Assembly (NCBI RefSeq): GCF_030161415.1
Contig: NZ_BSSU01000007.1
Coordinates: forward strand, 173,574-237,573
Direction: 5' to 3'
DNA length: 64,000 nucleotides
Origin: Thalassotalea eurytherma
GTDB taxonomy: Bacteria; Pseudomonadota; Gammaproteobacteria; Enterobacterales; Alteromonadaceae
The position numbers and the translations under genes were made by a program. This document shows positions 1 through 9,477 of this stretch, in pieces (position 1 is the first letter of the stretch; each line of letters opens with the position of its first letter). The notes beneath the pieces were generated by a model that did not search any database, was not told the DNA's origin, and saw nothing but the letters and a program-made list of their open reading frames with translations.

Positions 1-149
1 GTAGCACTGTAGCGTACTTTTTTTCCTTTGATCACGGTTGTGTGATCCGTTGTTGTTGATTCATCACTGACCAATAAACGACTATTTTGCGCTAACGCAC
101 TCGTCGACAGTATTAATGTGATTAATAACAAATAAACTAATTTAACCAT
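1..149 (-). CDS. Secreted protein, N-terminal fragment (possible S10 serine carboxypeptidase)
   Basis: The reading frame starts at the ATG at 149-147 on the minus strand and stays open to the window edge, giving the first 49 residues. It begins with a clear Sec signal peptide: Lys at position 3, a Leu/Ile-rich core and an Ala-Leu-Ala cleavage site near residue 20. The mature start has the pattern TTTDHTTVIKGKKVRYSAT, which resembles the opening strands of peptidase S10 proteins of marine gammaproteobacteria. The catalytic part lies outside the window, so the family is only a guess; that this is the start of an exported protein is fairly safe. Confidence 0.5.
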   Translation of the reverse strand, partial: MVKLVYLLLITLILSTSALAQNSRLLVSDESTTTDHTTVIKGKKVRYSA

Positions 150-299
150 GTTTCACCCAATTTTATTTTTATCTCTCTACAGACTAAATCGACTCTTGGT
201 AAAATAAAAATAAAATAGATGAAACCACATAAATCATCGCCAAATGTCAATTGGCTCACTCAGTTAACAGACTATTAACCGTGATGTTTCGCGACATTA

Positions 300-313
300 T
301 TGATGTAGATCAA
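300..313. promoter_or_regulatory. FNR/EtrA-type binding site upstream of the Aer-like receptor
   Basis: The sequence TTGATGTAGATCAA is an exact match to the FNR consensus TTGAT-N4-ATCAA. It lies about 109 bp before the proposed ATG of the PAS chemoreceptor. Weak -10-like hexamers follow (TAGGCT at 335-340, TATTCT at 342-347), so the box would sit near -41 to -48, as at FNR-activated promoters. Oxygen-responsive control of the receptor is inferred. Confidence 0.6.
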
Positions 314-372
314 GAAAATAGACAGATTGACAACTAGGCTCTATTCTTAGATTGCCAAGACAATAAGGCAAA

Positions 373-386
373 GGGTAAATTTACCC
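373..386. other. Perfect 14-bp palindrome in the leader of the Aer-like gene
   Basis: GGGTAAATTTACCC is a perfect 14-bp palindrome lying 35 bp before the start codon, between the putative promoter and the gene. It could be a repressor site or a small leader hairpin. I do not recognise the regulator. Confidence 0.35.
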
Positions 387-421
387 CCGTTTTTCCTTTA
401 TTTTTGCTATGGGCTTATTTG

Positions 422-1957
422 ATGACAACAACGAACAATGAAGTCATATTTCCTCAACATGAACAACTAGTTTCGATCACTGATACATATGGCACCATTA
501 CATACGCGAATGAAGTGTTTTGTCGTATCGCTGGTTACGAAGAAAGTGAATTAGTAGGACAGGCGCATAATATCGTAAGACACCCAGATATGCCTAAAGC
601 AGCCTTTGCTGATATGTGGAGTAAACTTAAACGTGGTGATTCATGGCGTGGCCTGGTAAAAAACCGATGTAAGAATGGCGACTACTATTGGGTAGACGCT
701 TATGTAACACCACTTTATGATGGCAATGAAATTACTGGCTTTCAATCTGTGCGTTGTCGCCCTACTGAACAGCAAAAAAAGGACGCTCTAGCACTTTATG
801 ATGCCATTAATGCGGGTAAAAGTGTCAGTGAATTCAGCACTAATTTTTCATTAAAATATGTGTTAATGGCTTTGACAACAATGTTAGCCATGATCTTAAC
901 TTATGTTTTAACCTCTTCTGCATTGGCTAGTGTGATCCCTTTAGTTTTTGCTATTGCAATCTTTGCGATATTCCAACAAGAACTTGTCGGTATTCCACAA
1001 TATGCAACATCACTCAAACAAACGATTGATAGTCCGTCACGCTGGCTGTTTTCAGGCTATGGATTAAAAGCCTTGTTAACCTATCCAGAAAAACTTGCCT
1101 TTGCCAAAATCCGCACCGTACTTGGCAGAGCAGAAGACGCTGGCCATAACCTTGCAGCGGTTTCTCATGGTCTTGCCGAGTCAGCCGAACAAAGCTTAAA
1201 CGGTTTAGTTGAAGAAAATACACAACTTAATGAACTTGCTTGCGCAATAGAGCAAATGAGTAACAGTATTAGCGAAGTTAGCAGTCATTCAAATGTTGTG
1301 TTTGAGTATGTAGGCAACGTGCAAACCATCTGTGCTAGCACTAAAGACAGTATTAATAGCAACAAAACGACCATTGGTAGCCTTGCTGATGAAGTCGATG
1401 AAGCAGCAAATGTTGCTACTTCGCTTGTCAGCGACGCCGATCAAATTGCCACTATCATGGCTGAAATTGAAGGAATTGCTGATCAAACTAACTTACTTGC
1501 CTTAAATGCGGCTATTGAAGCAGCAAGAGCAGGAGAACAAGGGCGTGGCTTTGCTGTCGTTGCCGATGAAGTGAGAACCTTAGCGAGCCGCACACAATCC
1601 GCTACTGAGCAAATTCAAATATCTGTACGTGAACTTCAATCGACGATTAGTCATTGGAGTAAAACCATGCAACAAAGTAAAGACAATGTTGATGCGTGTA
1701 ACGAGCAATCAACGCAAGCCACAATCGCCATGGATGAAGTGATAAGCCTCGTTGAGCAAGTGAATACGATTGCACAAAATGTATCATCGTCAACAGATGA
1801 ACAAGCAGATGTTGCTAGTAGCATTAATCAACGCGTTAATAATATTGCTGAAATATCACAACAAAACAAAGAGATAGCTATATCAGTTAATGACAATGGT
1901 ACGGCGGTGAGAAAAAGTGTTGAAGATATCGAGCACTTAAGCGATACGTTTCGCTAA
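422..1957 (+). CDS. Aer-like methyl-accepting chemotaxis protein with PAS sensor
   Basis: Energy or aerotaxis transducer of about 511 residues. An N-terminal cytoplasmic PAS domain (about 10-115) carries the [10 protein letters not shown] motif of the Aer PAS, which in that family binds FAD. Two closely spaced hydrophobic segments follow (about 145-185) without a periplasmic domain, as in Aer. The C-terminal half is an MCP signalling domain with the hairpin-tip motif [20 protein letters not shown] near residue 353, which contacts CheA/CheW. A TTG codon in frame at 404 would add six residues; the ATG at 422 is preferred because it begins directly before the PAS lead-in, although no strong ribosome site is present for either. 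A perfect FNR box lies upstream. The precise ligand or cofactor is inferred from the family. Confidence 0.9.
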   Translation: MTTTNNEVIFPQHEQLVSITDTYGTITYANEVFCRIAGYEESELVGQAHNIVRHPDMPKAAFADMWSKLKRGDSWRGLVKNRCKNGDYYWVDAYVTPLYDGNEITGFQSVRCRPTEQQKKDALALYDAINAGKSVSEFSTNFSLKYVLMALTTMLAMILTYVLTSSALASVIPLVFAIAIFAIFQQELVGIPQYATSLKQTIDSPSRWLFSGYGLKALLTYPEKLAFAKIRTVLGRAEDAGHNLAAVSHGLAESAEQSLNGLVEENTQLNELACAIEQMSNSISEVSSHSNVVFEYVGNVQTICASTKDSINSNKTTIGSLADEVDEAANVATSLVSDADQIATIMAEIEGIADQTNLLALNAAIEAARAGEQGRGFAVVADEVRTLASRTQSATEQIQISVRELQSTISHWSKTMQQSKDNVDACNEQSTQATIAMDEVISLVEQVNTIAQNVSSSTDEQADVASSINQRVNNIAEISQQNKEIAISVNDNGTAVRKSVEDIEHLSDTFR

Positions 1958-2044
1958 CAAATTTAACATAAGTTACCTAACAAATTAAAAGCTGGCTTGC
2001 TATAAATAAGACTTATGCGCACAACCAAGGATAGATCTAGCACC

Positions 2045-3049
2045 ATGAACAAAGTCGCCGTATTTAGTAGCAAACGATATGATCGTAAAATTGCCGATGA
2101 ACACATTCAAAGTTCTCAAATCGAATTTACCTTTTTCGAATCGGCACTTTCGGAAGAAACTGTGCATCTAGCTGAAGGTTATGATGCAATCTGTATTTTT
2201 GTGAATGATGAAGCCAATGAGAGTGTGTTAGCAACCCTGCATAGCTTTGGCATTTCTATCATTGCGCTGCGCTGCGCAGGTTACAATAATGTGGATATTA
2301 AAATAGCTGAAAAGCTCGGTTTCACAATATGCCGAGTACCAGAGTACTCGCCTGAAGCAGTTGCTGAGCATACGGTTGGCTTAATGCTAACCTTAAGTCG
2401 TAAATTTCATAAAGCCTATAACCGTGTTAGAGAAGGCAATTTTGCACTCGACGGCCTCATGGGCTTTAACCTATACCAAAAAACTGTCGGTATTATTGGC
2501 ACAGGTAATATTGGTATAGCAACGCTTAAAATCATGAATGGTTTTGGTTGTCGTATCTTATGCTCCGATCCAGTCCAAAATCCTGAGGCGATTAAATTAG
2601 GTGCGACTTACGTTAATCTTGATACCTTATTTAAAGAAGCCGACATCATTAGTTTGCATTGTCCATTGCTACCCCAAACACAACATATCATTGATAAAGA
2701 TGCCATTAGCAAAATGAAGAAAGGTGTGATGATCATCAATACCAGTCGCGGTGGCTTGATTGATACTAAAGCAGTTACTAAGGGGCTTAAAAAAGGTCAA
2801 ATAGGCTACTTAGGGCTTGATGTGTATGAGCTTGAAAGCGGCCTATTTTTTGAAGATTTATCGGAAGAAATTATACAAGATGATATTTTTCAGCGTTTAA
2901 CAGCTTTTAGTAATGTCATGGTGACAGGTCATCAAGGCTTTTTCACTGTGGAGGCCTTAAATACCATAGCCTCGACCACATTAAACAACCTTAACGCCCT
3001 GTTAAATAATGAACCATTAAATCCTGAGTTTTTAATCGGTGGTCAATAA
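2045..3049 (+). CDS. ldhA: D-lactate dehydrogenase (2-hydroxyacid dehydrogenase)
   Basis: NAD-dependent reduction of pyruvate to D-lactate in fermentation. The 334-residue length matches LdhA of enteric bacteria (329). Visible hallmarks are the substrate-loop pattern LRCAGYNNVD, the Rossmann motif GIIGTGNIG, the catalytic Arg in INTSRGGLID, the acidic residue in DVYELESG and the catalytic His in TGHQGFFT. The start is placed at the ATG at 2045, with AAGGA about 12 bases upstream; an earlier in-frame ATG at 2015 would add ten residues that do not fit the family. The last 18 bases overlap the 3' end of the convergent MCE gene, so the two transcripts are complementary at their ends. Confidence 0.92.
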   Translation: MNKVAVFSSKRYDRKIADEHIQSSQIEFTFFESALSEETVHLAEGYDAICIFVNDEANESVLATLHSFGISIIALRCAGYNNVDIKIAEKLGFTICRVPEYSPEAVAEHTVGLMLTLSRKFHKAYNRVREGNFALDGLMGFNLYQKTVGIIGTGNIGIATLKIMNGFGCRILCSDPVQNPEAIKLGATYVNLDTLFKEADIISLHCPLLPQTQHIIDKDAISKMKKGVMIINTSRGGLIDTKAVTKGLKKGQIGYLGLDVYELESGLFFEDLSEEIIQDDIFQRLTAFSNVMVTGHQGFFTVEALNTIASTTLNNLNALLNNEPLNPEFLIGGQ

Positions 3050-6037
3050 GGATATTTGAGGCTGCCAATCTAGCCACCCTTCATCCATTTCAGTATGCAA
3101 TTGGAATATGGTTTGTGGCACATTTGTTTCTGCTGGCATTTCAGGTGGTGTTGCGAATTCGATACCACCTGCAATCAAGGTTTCAATTGTGCTCGCTTCG
3201 ACAGAAACACCACTAAATAGGCCACCATCAAACTTCAATCCGCTCGCATTCCAAAACTTACTGTTCGTTTGAACAAGTGGTGCAAAACGCTCAGGAATAT
3301 TGAGGTAAATTAAAACATGATCTGCTGTTGGCGCTAATTCAACGCCAATCACTTCACCGACTTTTACTTGACGATAAAGCACTGGATTCCCGACCCTTAG
3401 CGATCCTCTCGCTTTGGCTTTAAGTGTTAAATTCAAGCCATAAGCAAGTGTTTTAACCGCAGGTTCATAGCTTTTAGCAACAAAATGCTCTGTTGGTTGA
3501 CCATCGCCAGGTAGCATAGAAATAGAACCACCAGAAATAAGCTCTGAAACATTTTTATTACCGACAAGACCTACTTGCGGTCTATCTAACCAAAATTGAC
3601 TGCCTTTTTTTGCTAAGCCTTTACCAAGATCATTTAAAAAGCCGATCGCTGTAACGCCAAGATCGTCCTCTTTGAAAATTAATTTGTTGAGTTCCCCTAC
3701 TTGCTGACCGCGATGGATTATCGGCATGCCTGCTTTAACATCAGCATAATCTTTAAAGTAAATGGAAATTGATTTTCCAGCCGTTTTAGCTTGATATTTA
3801 TCAACAAATAAACGGTAGCTTATACCTTCTTCTACTGCTAGGTCTTGTTGTTCAGCGACATCAGGATTTAAGAAACTAATACCGCCTTTAACCACACTGT
3901 CTAGGGTTTCAGTTTTCACGCTGAAATTAGCGATATTGCCTTGTACATTGATTCCGCCGGCATTATAAAATCGTGTAAAAGGCGAAATAAGGTGTTGATG
4001 CTCACTATCAATCGTAATGTGTACATCGACAAATTCAGGCTCTTCACTCAAGGCTACATGGTCTATTTGGCCAACAGTAATACCTCGATAACTCACTTTA
4101 CTATAGCGGCTAATGCCACCACCATGTGCAGCCTTTAAAACCAGTTGCAGCCCTTCTGCATGTAACGGTTTTTTCGGCGGGTGCTGGCTCAAGACAAACT
4201 CTTTTTGAGCTGTGCCCTCGCCCGCATACAAGCTTACATAAGCACCGCCAAAAAGCGCCGTTGTATCAGTAATCCCAGACAATGATATTTCAGGTTTCAC
4301 CAAAAAGAATTGCGCACTATGGGTTAATAAAAATTTGTACTCAGGTAATAAGCCACCTTGAGCGTAAGCTACTTTGCCATCCGTCGACGTGGCATGTAAT
4401 GAGCCAATTTCAAGGTCCTGATAAATGATTCTCATATCAGGCTTTATATCGGTTAGCTGCGGTGGGTAAGCTAATGTAAATTCAACACGTTGCTTGGCAA
4501 TATCTTGGCTATCATAAAGAAAAAATTCACTGCCATTTGATGGCGTATCTGAATCCTTCAATATACCCGTATCAAAAGCAATACCGCCCTTAAGTAAGGC
4601 TTGAATAGCTGGCGTTTCAATCTTAACGCCTTGCAAACCTGCAGATATTTTCACGCCACTGGCATGCCAAAAGCGGCTATCTTGGGAAACGTATTGAGCA
4701 TATTCAGGCTCAATAAAAATGGAAATATCAAAGGCGTCAGGTCCTTGCGGTTGCAACGACTGAACATTACCTACTTTTTGTTCTTTATAGAAAATACCTG
4801 AACCAACAGTCACGGATTGCAATTCTTTGGCTTTGAGCGTTAAATGAACACCCGGCTCTTGGTAAGAAAGTGGCGGCTTTTTATTTAATACAGTGAAGGC
4901 AGTTTCTTGTTGACCATCTTCTGATAACACAACACTTAGGTGGGCACCTTTTAGTAAGGTACTTAGGTTTGTCACGCCACCTAAATCAATATTAGGGCTA
5001 ACAACATAGAACTGTGTTTTATTCGTAAGATAAGGTGCTAAACGAGGATTAATTTTCGCTTTAGCCGACAGCATATGCTTGTCTGCATCTATCGACGTGA
5101 TTTCATCAACCCGACCTATACTCATGCCGTGATAAACAACTGGAGCACCTTGCTCAATGCCTGAATCCCACGAAAACGTTAGCTCAACTTCATAACCTAG
5201 CTTAGCTGTTTCAAAATCTTTATGGAGCGTGAAGCGCTTACCACTTTCTATTTTGCCCATATCACTACTTTGCGCATCATGATCAAAGGCGATACCACCA
5301 GCAATAATTGACGCTAACGATTGGGTTCTCACTGTAATACCATCGCTAATAGAGCCAGTCACTGCAATACCACTGGCATTCCAAAAACGAGACGATGTAT
5401 TCACCAATTGAGAGAATTCTGGTTCAATAAAAACATCAATTTCCACTTGGTTTGATGCTTGTAAATAACGATAACCCGAGACATAGCCAACCGTTAACTG
5501 CTTGAAAGTAACCGGTGAATTTTTCTCGATCGAGCCTAAGGTATTGGCCAGTAACTTAATATGTAAGCCAGGCGTTGTCATATCTAAAGGCGGCTGCTCT
5601 GTTAAACCAACGAAGCTTCTTTTCGCTTCTCCTAGGCCGGTCAAATCAGGTTTCATATTGATATAACTACCTGATATTAACGTATCTAACCCTTTGATAC
5701 CTTGAAGGGAAACATCTGCAGTAACAAACCAAAATTGTGTATTATCGGTAAGCGCCTCAGCTGTAGAGCCAATCATTTCAACTTCGACAATAACACTTTC
5801 TAAACTATCCGAAACGGTAAGGTTTGTAACTTTACCTGCAGTTAAACCGCGATAACGAACCTCAGTTTGACCTACGGTAATACCATTAGCACTTTCGAAC
5901 TCAATGGTGATAAAAACACCTTGATTAGCTGCGGATTTAATAATAAGCCAGCCGACAAAAACAAAAGCGATAAATGGCACAAGCCATATAGCGGAAACAC
6001 CTGAACGATTAACAACATTGGCTGGTTGATCAGTCAT
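3032..6037 (-). CDS. Eight-domain MCE protein, LetB/PqiB-type intermembrane lipid transporter
   Basis: Long periplasm-spanning MCE protein expected to stack into a tunnel carrying lipids between the inner and outer membranes. One N-terminal transmembrane helix lies at about residues 12-32 (AIWLVPFIAFVFVGWLII). Eight MCE repeats follow, each with the core (V)xYRGxxVGxV or a close variant: VRYRGLTAGKV, VTFKQLTVGYV, VVYHGMSIGRV, IFYKEQKVGNV, IIYQDLEIGSL, VSYRGITVGQI, IIHRGQQVGEL and VLYRQVKVGEV. Odd repeats end in a GxxxLxxLxxGxYI-like strand; even repeats carry FWNASGI and xGGIAF, giving four alternating pairs. The roughly 1001-residue length exceeds E. coli LetB (877, seven domains) and PqiB (three). 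The start is the ATG at 6037, overlapping the upstream pqiA-like stop by 8 bp; an earlier codon at 6085 lies inside that gene. Last gene of a three-gene operon. Confidence 0.9.
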   Translation of the reverse strand: MTDQPANVVNRSGVSAIWLVPFIAFVFVGWLIIKSAANQGVFITIEFESANGITVGQTEVRYRGLTAGKVTNLTVSDSLESVIVEVEMIGSTAEALTDNTQFWFVTADVSLQGIKGLDTLISGSYINMKPDLTGLGEAKRSFVGLTEQPPLDMTTPGLHIKLLANTLGSIEKNSPVTFKQLTVGYVSGYRYLQASNQVEIDVFIEPEFSQLVNTSSRFWNASGIAVTGSISDGITVRTQSLASIIAGGIAFDHDAQSSDMGKIESGKRFTLHKDFETAKLGYEVELTFSWDSGIEQGAPVVYHGMSIGRVDEITSIDADKHMLSAKAKINPRLAPYLTNKTQFYVVSPNIDLGGVTNLSTLLKGAHLSVVLSEDGQQETAFTVLNKKPPLSYQEPGVHLTLKAKELQSVTVGSGIFYKEQKVGNVQSLQPQGPDAFDISIFIEPEYAQYVSQDSRFWHASGVKISAGLQGVKIETPAIQALLKGGIAFDTGILKDSDTPSNGSEFFLYDSQDIAKQRVEFTLAYPPQLTDIKPDMRIIYQDLEIGSLHATSTDGKVAYAQGGLLPEYKFLLTHSAQFFLVKPEISLSGITDTTALFGGAYVSLYAGEGTAQKEFVLSQHPPKKPLHAEGLQLVLKAAHGGGISRYSKVSYRGITVGQIDHVALSEEPEFVDVHITIDSEHQHLISPFTRFYNAGGINVQGNIANFSVKTETLDSVVKGGISFLNPDVAEQQDLAVEEGISYRLFVDKYQAKTAGKSISIYFKDYADVKAGMPIIHRGQQVGELNKLIFKEDDLGVTAIGFLNDLGKGLAKKGSQFWLDRPQVGLVGNKNVSELISGGSISMLPGDGQPTEHFVAKSYEPAVKTLAYGLNLTLKAKARGSLRVGNPVLYRQVKVGEVIGVELAPTADHVLIYLNIPERFAPLVQTNSKFWNASGLKFDGGLFSGVSVEASTIETLIAGGIEFATPPEMPAETNVPQTIFQLHTEMDEGWLDWQPQISLLTTD

Positions 6038-6641
6038 TATTTTTTTTATCCCAAAGTAGTCGAGGGTCAAAACTATGGGCGGCAAACATACTAAATACCA
6101 CCATTAACGTAAAATAGGTTGCGCCAGGTGCTGGTTGCACATTGGTAAAAATTCCAAACTTTACTAATGCGCCAGATAACGCGACGACAAAAACATCTAG
6201 CATAGACCATGGGCCAAGAAATTCGACAATTTTATAAATTTTGCCAGAGTATACCCGAGAAAAAGTCAGCTTTTGATAAGTTGCCAGCACTAAAAAGATT
6301 AAACCACAAAGCTTTGCCAAAGGCACAAAAAAACTCGCCGTAAAGACAATAAACGCAATTGGAAACATATCTGCTTCAATTAACGAATTGATTCCCTCGA
6401 GTATGGTCATAGGCTCTGCTACACCAAGTTCATAGTAAATCATAATAGGAAATAAATTGGCTGGCACAAACATGATCAGCGCACTGATTGTCCAAGCGAG
6501 TGTATATTGAAGGCTTCTTGGATGACGCAAGTAAAAATGACCATGACAACGACGACAACGCATATAGTTTTGTATTGCCGGCTGCAGTTTGTGACATTTT
6601 GGACATCGAGCAAGTCCGTGTTCCTTCGCCGTTTTATGCAT
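6030..6641 (-). CDS. pqiA: PqiA/LetA-type membrane protein, second half-protein
   Basis: Inner-membrane partner of MCE proteins, 203 residues. An N-terminal zinc-ribbon (CPKCHKL, then CRRCHG) is followed by four hydrophobic segments (about 48-70, 98-120, 140-165, 172-192). PqiA and LetA of E. coli are single proteins of about 420 residues made of two such modules. Here each module is its own gene, and this is the downstream one. It overlaps the upstream half-gene by 8 bp and the MCE gene by 8 bp, so translational coupling is likely. The PqiA name follows family usage; the long MCE partner makes a LetA-like role equally likely. Confidence 0.85.
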   Translation of the reverse strand: MHKTAKEHGLARCPKCHKLQPAIQNYMRCRRCHGHFYLRHPRSLQYTLAWTISALIMFVPANLFPIMIYYELGVAEPMTILEGINSLIEADMFPIAFIVFTASFFVPLAKLCGLIFLVLATYQKLTFSRVYSGKIYKIVEFLGPWSMLDVFVVALSGALVKFGIFTNVQPAPGATYFTLMVVFSMFAAHSFDPRLLWDKKNND

Positions 6642-7245
6642 CAGATGCCTGCTCTAACGTTTCCCAAACATAATGATGATCGAGTGTTATATGGGTAAAT
6701 ATCGAACACAATAACAAACCGACAAACATCGCAAGCCCTACATTTAACGCAATATCGGCATATTCTGCTAATTTGTATAATGCGACACTTACCCCTAGAA
6801 AGAAAACATGAAGCATCGCCCAGCTATCAAGAAAGTGATAGGAGCGAAAAAATTGGCGGTGCGTTTGATTTACTTGGTTGCGCTTTATTGCCAAACAAAT
6901 ATAAAGCACTGTCACTAGTCGTATTGCAGGAATCGCAATCGTAAAAAGAAAAAGCCCCATAGCGACGATCAAAAAATCTTTTTGTAATAGCATAACAAGA
7001 CAGTCTACCAATGAAACTTCCGCATGCTGGCCAACCAAGGTAGCACCTACCATCGGCATTGAGATACCAGGGACAAACATCAGCAAACCCGCAATAGCGA
7101 TCGCTATTGTACGGTTAATAGAATCTGCTTTAGCTTCGCTAATTTTACAGCCACAGCGAGAACACAAGGCAATCTGTTTCTCTTTCAACGGCAAGGCAGG
7201 ATAAAGTGCGTCACAACGAGGACATGCAATATGTTCATTACTCAT
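6634..7245 (-). CDS. pqiA: PqiA/LetA-type membrane protein, first half-protein
   Basis: First gene of the MCE operon, 203 residues. It has the same architecture as the next gene: a zinc-ribbon with CPRCDALYP and CSRCGCK in the first 35 residues, then four membrane segments, with a proline-containing PGISMPMVGA motif after the first helix as in PqiA-like proteins. It probably forms a complex with the second half-protein and feeds lipids to the MCE tunnel; this role is known for LetA/LetB and inferred here. The stop overlaps the next ATG by 8 bp. Confidence 0.85.
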   Translation of the reverse strand: MSNEHIACPRCDALYPALPLKEKQIALCSRCGCKISEAKADSINRTIAIAIAGLLMFVPGISMPMVGATLVGQHAEVSLVDCLVMLLQKDFLIVAMGLFLFTIAIPAIRLVTVLYICLAIKRNQVNQTHRQFFRSYHFLDSWAMLHVFFLGVSVALYKLAEYADIALNVGLAMFVGLLLCSIFTHITLDHHYVWETLEQASDA

Positions 7246-7326
7246 AGCAATTCACTTTATCAAAAGAAGATAACTTAATAATAAATTAAGCGAAATTAAA
7301 ATAGCAAATGCTATTTTTTAAAGATA

Positions 7327-7352
7327 AAAAAAGCAGCCGAAGCTGCTTTTTT
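7327..7352 (-). terminator. Rho-independent terminator of the cytochrome gene (UUCG loop)
   Basis: An 11-bp perfect stem, AAAAAAGCAGC/GCTGCTTTTTT. On the minus strand the loop is TTCG closed by C-G, a very stable tetraloop, and it is followed by a T run. It lies 15 bp after the stop of the cytochrome gene, and the A/T symmetry would let it work in both directions. Confidence 0.85.
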
Positions 7353-7366
7353 CTTAATACGTTATT

Positions 7367-8602
7367 CTATAACGATGACATGTATTGAGCTAATGCTTCA
7401 ATATCTTCATCTTTCAGACGCACTGCAATGTTACGCATCATTTTGCTACGATCATTTGCACGGTCTTCAGAGCGGAACTTAACAAGCTGCGCTTTTAAGT
7501 AATCAACATGTTGGTTAGCAACACCAGGGAAACCTGCTTTTGCCATACCTGTACCATCAATACCATGACAAGCTGTACACGCTGTGATACCACGTGCTGC
7601 GTCACCACCTGTATATAGTTTTTTACCAATATCGTTCGCAGTACCAGAACCTTCAGTCACTTTTTGCGTTGCAAAGTATGCTGCTAAGTTTTTCATGTCT
7701 TCATCAGACAACGCGGCTACCATACCCGCCATGACTGGGTCTGCACGCTCACCTGATTTAAAATCAGCTAATTGTTTAGCAATGTATTCTTCGTGTTGAC
7801 CTGCAATCTTAGGGTACATAGCAATTAATGAGTTGCCGTCTGCAGCATGACACGCTACACAAGTACCAGAAATCGCTTTACCTTTTTCAACATCACCAGC
7901 AACGATTACTGGTGCAGCGCCTTTAGCAGCACCTGTTTTAGCAACAGCTTTTACCGCAGGATCTTTAAAGTATGCACCTAAGTCAGCAACATCTTGAGCT
8001 GAAAGATTCATTGATACTTGATTCATCGCAGCATTTTCACGAGAACCATCTTTAAAGTGATTTAATTGCTTTTCAATATATTCTGGGTGTTGGTTAGATA
8101 AATTAGGGTTAATCAACACTAATGAATCACCATCTTTACCATGACAACCAATACATGCTGTAATGCCACGCGCTGTATCACCTTGTTCGTATAAGTGCTT
8201 ACCTGCTGCTGCATCTGGAACAATTTTTGGTGCTGCTGGTGCTGCCGCAACAGCAACTGGTGCAGATCCTGAATCAGTTGACGCTGATGCTCCTGAACTA
8301 TCCATGCTGGCGAAGTAAGCACCTAAATCAGCCATATCAGTTTCTGATAATGGTGCTGCCATTGGCGACATTAAAGGATCTTTACGAGAGCCATCTTTAA
8401 ATGCTTTAAGTTGCTTAACAATATAATCTGCGTGTTGACCCGCTAAGTTAGGGTACATATCTGCAGTACCAATACCATTAGCACCGTGACAAGCAGCACA
8501 AGTTGCTGCCTTAGCTTTACCAGCCTGAGCGTCGCCAGCAGTTGCATTCGCAGAAGCTAACATACCAACGCCCAACACTAGAGAAAAGATTACGTTTTTC
8601 AT
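7367..8602 (-). CDS. Four-haem cytochrome c4-type protein
   Basis: Periplasmic c-type cytochrome of 411 residues. A signal peptide ends near residue 22 (ANATAG). Four class-I cytochrome modules follow, each with one CXXCH haem site: CAACH, CIGCH, CVACH and CTACH, spaced about 100 residues apart. Each module ends in a DxxxLxAYF-like helix with an axial Met in MSPMAAP, MNQVSMN, MAGMVAA and MMRNIAV contexts. Classical cytochrome c4 is a dihaem protein of about 200 residues that passes electrons to cytochrome oxidases. This protein is two such units in tandem with an Ala/Val/Pro-rich linker (about 105-130). It is divergent from engB, the neighbour of cytochrome c4 in many gammaproteobacteria, which supports the identity. 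Confidence 0.85.
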   Translation of the reverse strand: MKNVIFSLVLGVGMLASANATAGDAQAGKAKAATCAACHGANGIGTADMYPNLAGQHADYIVKQLKAFKDGSRKDPLMSPMAAPLSETDMADLGAYFASMDSSGASASTDSGSAPVAVAAAPAAPKIVPDAAAGKHLYEQGDTARGITACIGCHGKDGDSLVLINPNLSNQHPEYIEKQLNHFKDGSRENAAMNQVSMNLSAQDVADLGAYFKDPAVKAVAKTGAAKGAAPVIVAGDVEKGKAISGTCVACHAADGNSLIAMYPKIAGQHEEYIAKQLADFKSGERADPVMAGMVAALSDEDMKNLAAYFATQKVTEGSGTANDIGKKLYTGGDAARGITACTACHGIDGTGMAKAGFPGVANQHVDYLKAQLVKFRSEDRANDRSKMMRNIAVRLKDEDIEALAQYMSSL

Positions 8603-8796
8603 TGATCACTCTCTATTTTTTATTGGTGGCTAATTAAAATTAACCTTCGTATAACTGTAAAAATTAGACATATTTTACACGAATATTGTCATGGTGTAAG
8701 AACAAGGTGTAAAAAAACCTACTAATTTTCAGGTTATTTGTCGGTCTGATCAAAAATTAGATATAATATCGACAATTGTTTTACGAGGAATCGACT

Positions 8797-9441
8797 TTGT
8801 CTGATCACACAATCAACTTAAATAAAGCACATTTCACCATTAGTGCACCTGATATTCGAAAATTACCTAATGACGACGGTATCGAAGTCGCTTTCGCAGG
8901 ACGTTCAAACGCAGGTAAATCGAGCGCATTAAATACGCTAACCCGCCAAAAAAGTTTAGCACGTACGAGTAAAACACCAGGACGTACTCAATTAATCAAT
9001 GTTTTCGAAGTAGAAGAAGGCATGCGTTTAGTTGATTTACCCGGTTATGGTTTTGCGAAAGTGCCATTAGAAATGAAAAAGAAATGGCAAAAAGCGCTTG
9101 GTGAATACTTAGAGAAACGTGAGAGTTTGCAAGGTCTTGTTGTATTAATGGATATTCGCCACCCATTAAAAGATTTAGATCACCAACTCATTGAATGGGC
9201 AGTAGAAAGTGAATTACCTGTTTTAGCGCTTTTAACCAAAGCCGACAAATTGTCGCAAGGTAAAGCAAGTGCGCAAGTACTCGACGTCAAGAAGAAGCTA
9301 AAACCATTAGGCGGCGACATTAAAGTTTATGGCTTTTCATCACTTAAGCGTACCGGTTTTGATCAAGCGACTCAGGTTATCAGCCAGTGGTTTAGTCAGA
9401 ATATAGAAAATACTGAAGAAAGCGACGAGGTCGCAGAGTAA
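8797..9441 (+). CDS. engB: Ribosome biogenesis GTP-binding protein EngB/YihA
   Basis: Essential-type GTPase needed for assembly of the large ribosomal subunit, 214 residues. All GTPase motifs are present: G1 GRSNAGKS at 35-42, switch region [11 protein letters not shown]3 [11 protein letters not shown]4 TKADKL and a G5-like SSLKRTG. The start is a TTG at 8797, preceded at good spacing by GAGGAA. An in-frame TTG at 8776 lies upstream of that ribosome site and is rejected. The length matches E. coli EngB (210). Confidence 0.95.
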   Translation: MSDHTINLNKAHFTISAPDIRKLPNDDGIEVAFAGRSNAGKSSALNTLTRQKSLARTSKTPGRTQLINVFEVEEGMRLVDLPGYGFAKVPLEMKKKWQKALGEYLEKRESLQGLVVLMDIRHPLKDLDHQLIEWAVESELPVLALLTKADKLSQGKASAQVLDVKKKLKPLGGDIKVYGFSSLKRTGFDQATQVISQWFSQNIENTEESDEVAE

Positions 9442-9447
9442 ACGTTT

Positions 9448-9472
9448 AAAGGCAGCCAAGGCTGCCTTTTTT
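9448..9472 (+). terminator. Rho-independent terminator after engB
   Basis: Ten-bp stem AAAGGCAGCC/GGCTGCCTTT with an AA loop and a run of T, starting 7 bp after the engB stop. It could also serve the convergent chrA on the other strand. Confidence 0.85.
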
Positions 9473-9477
9473 ATTAC

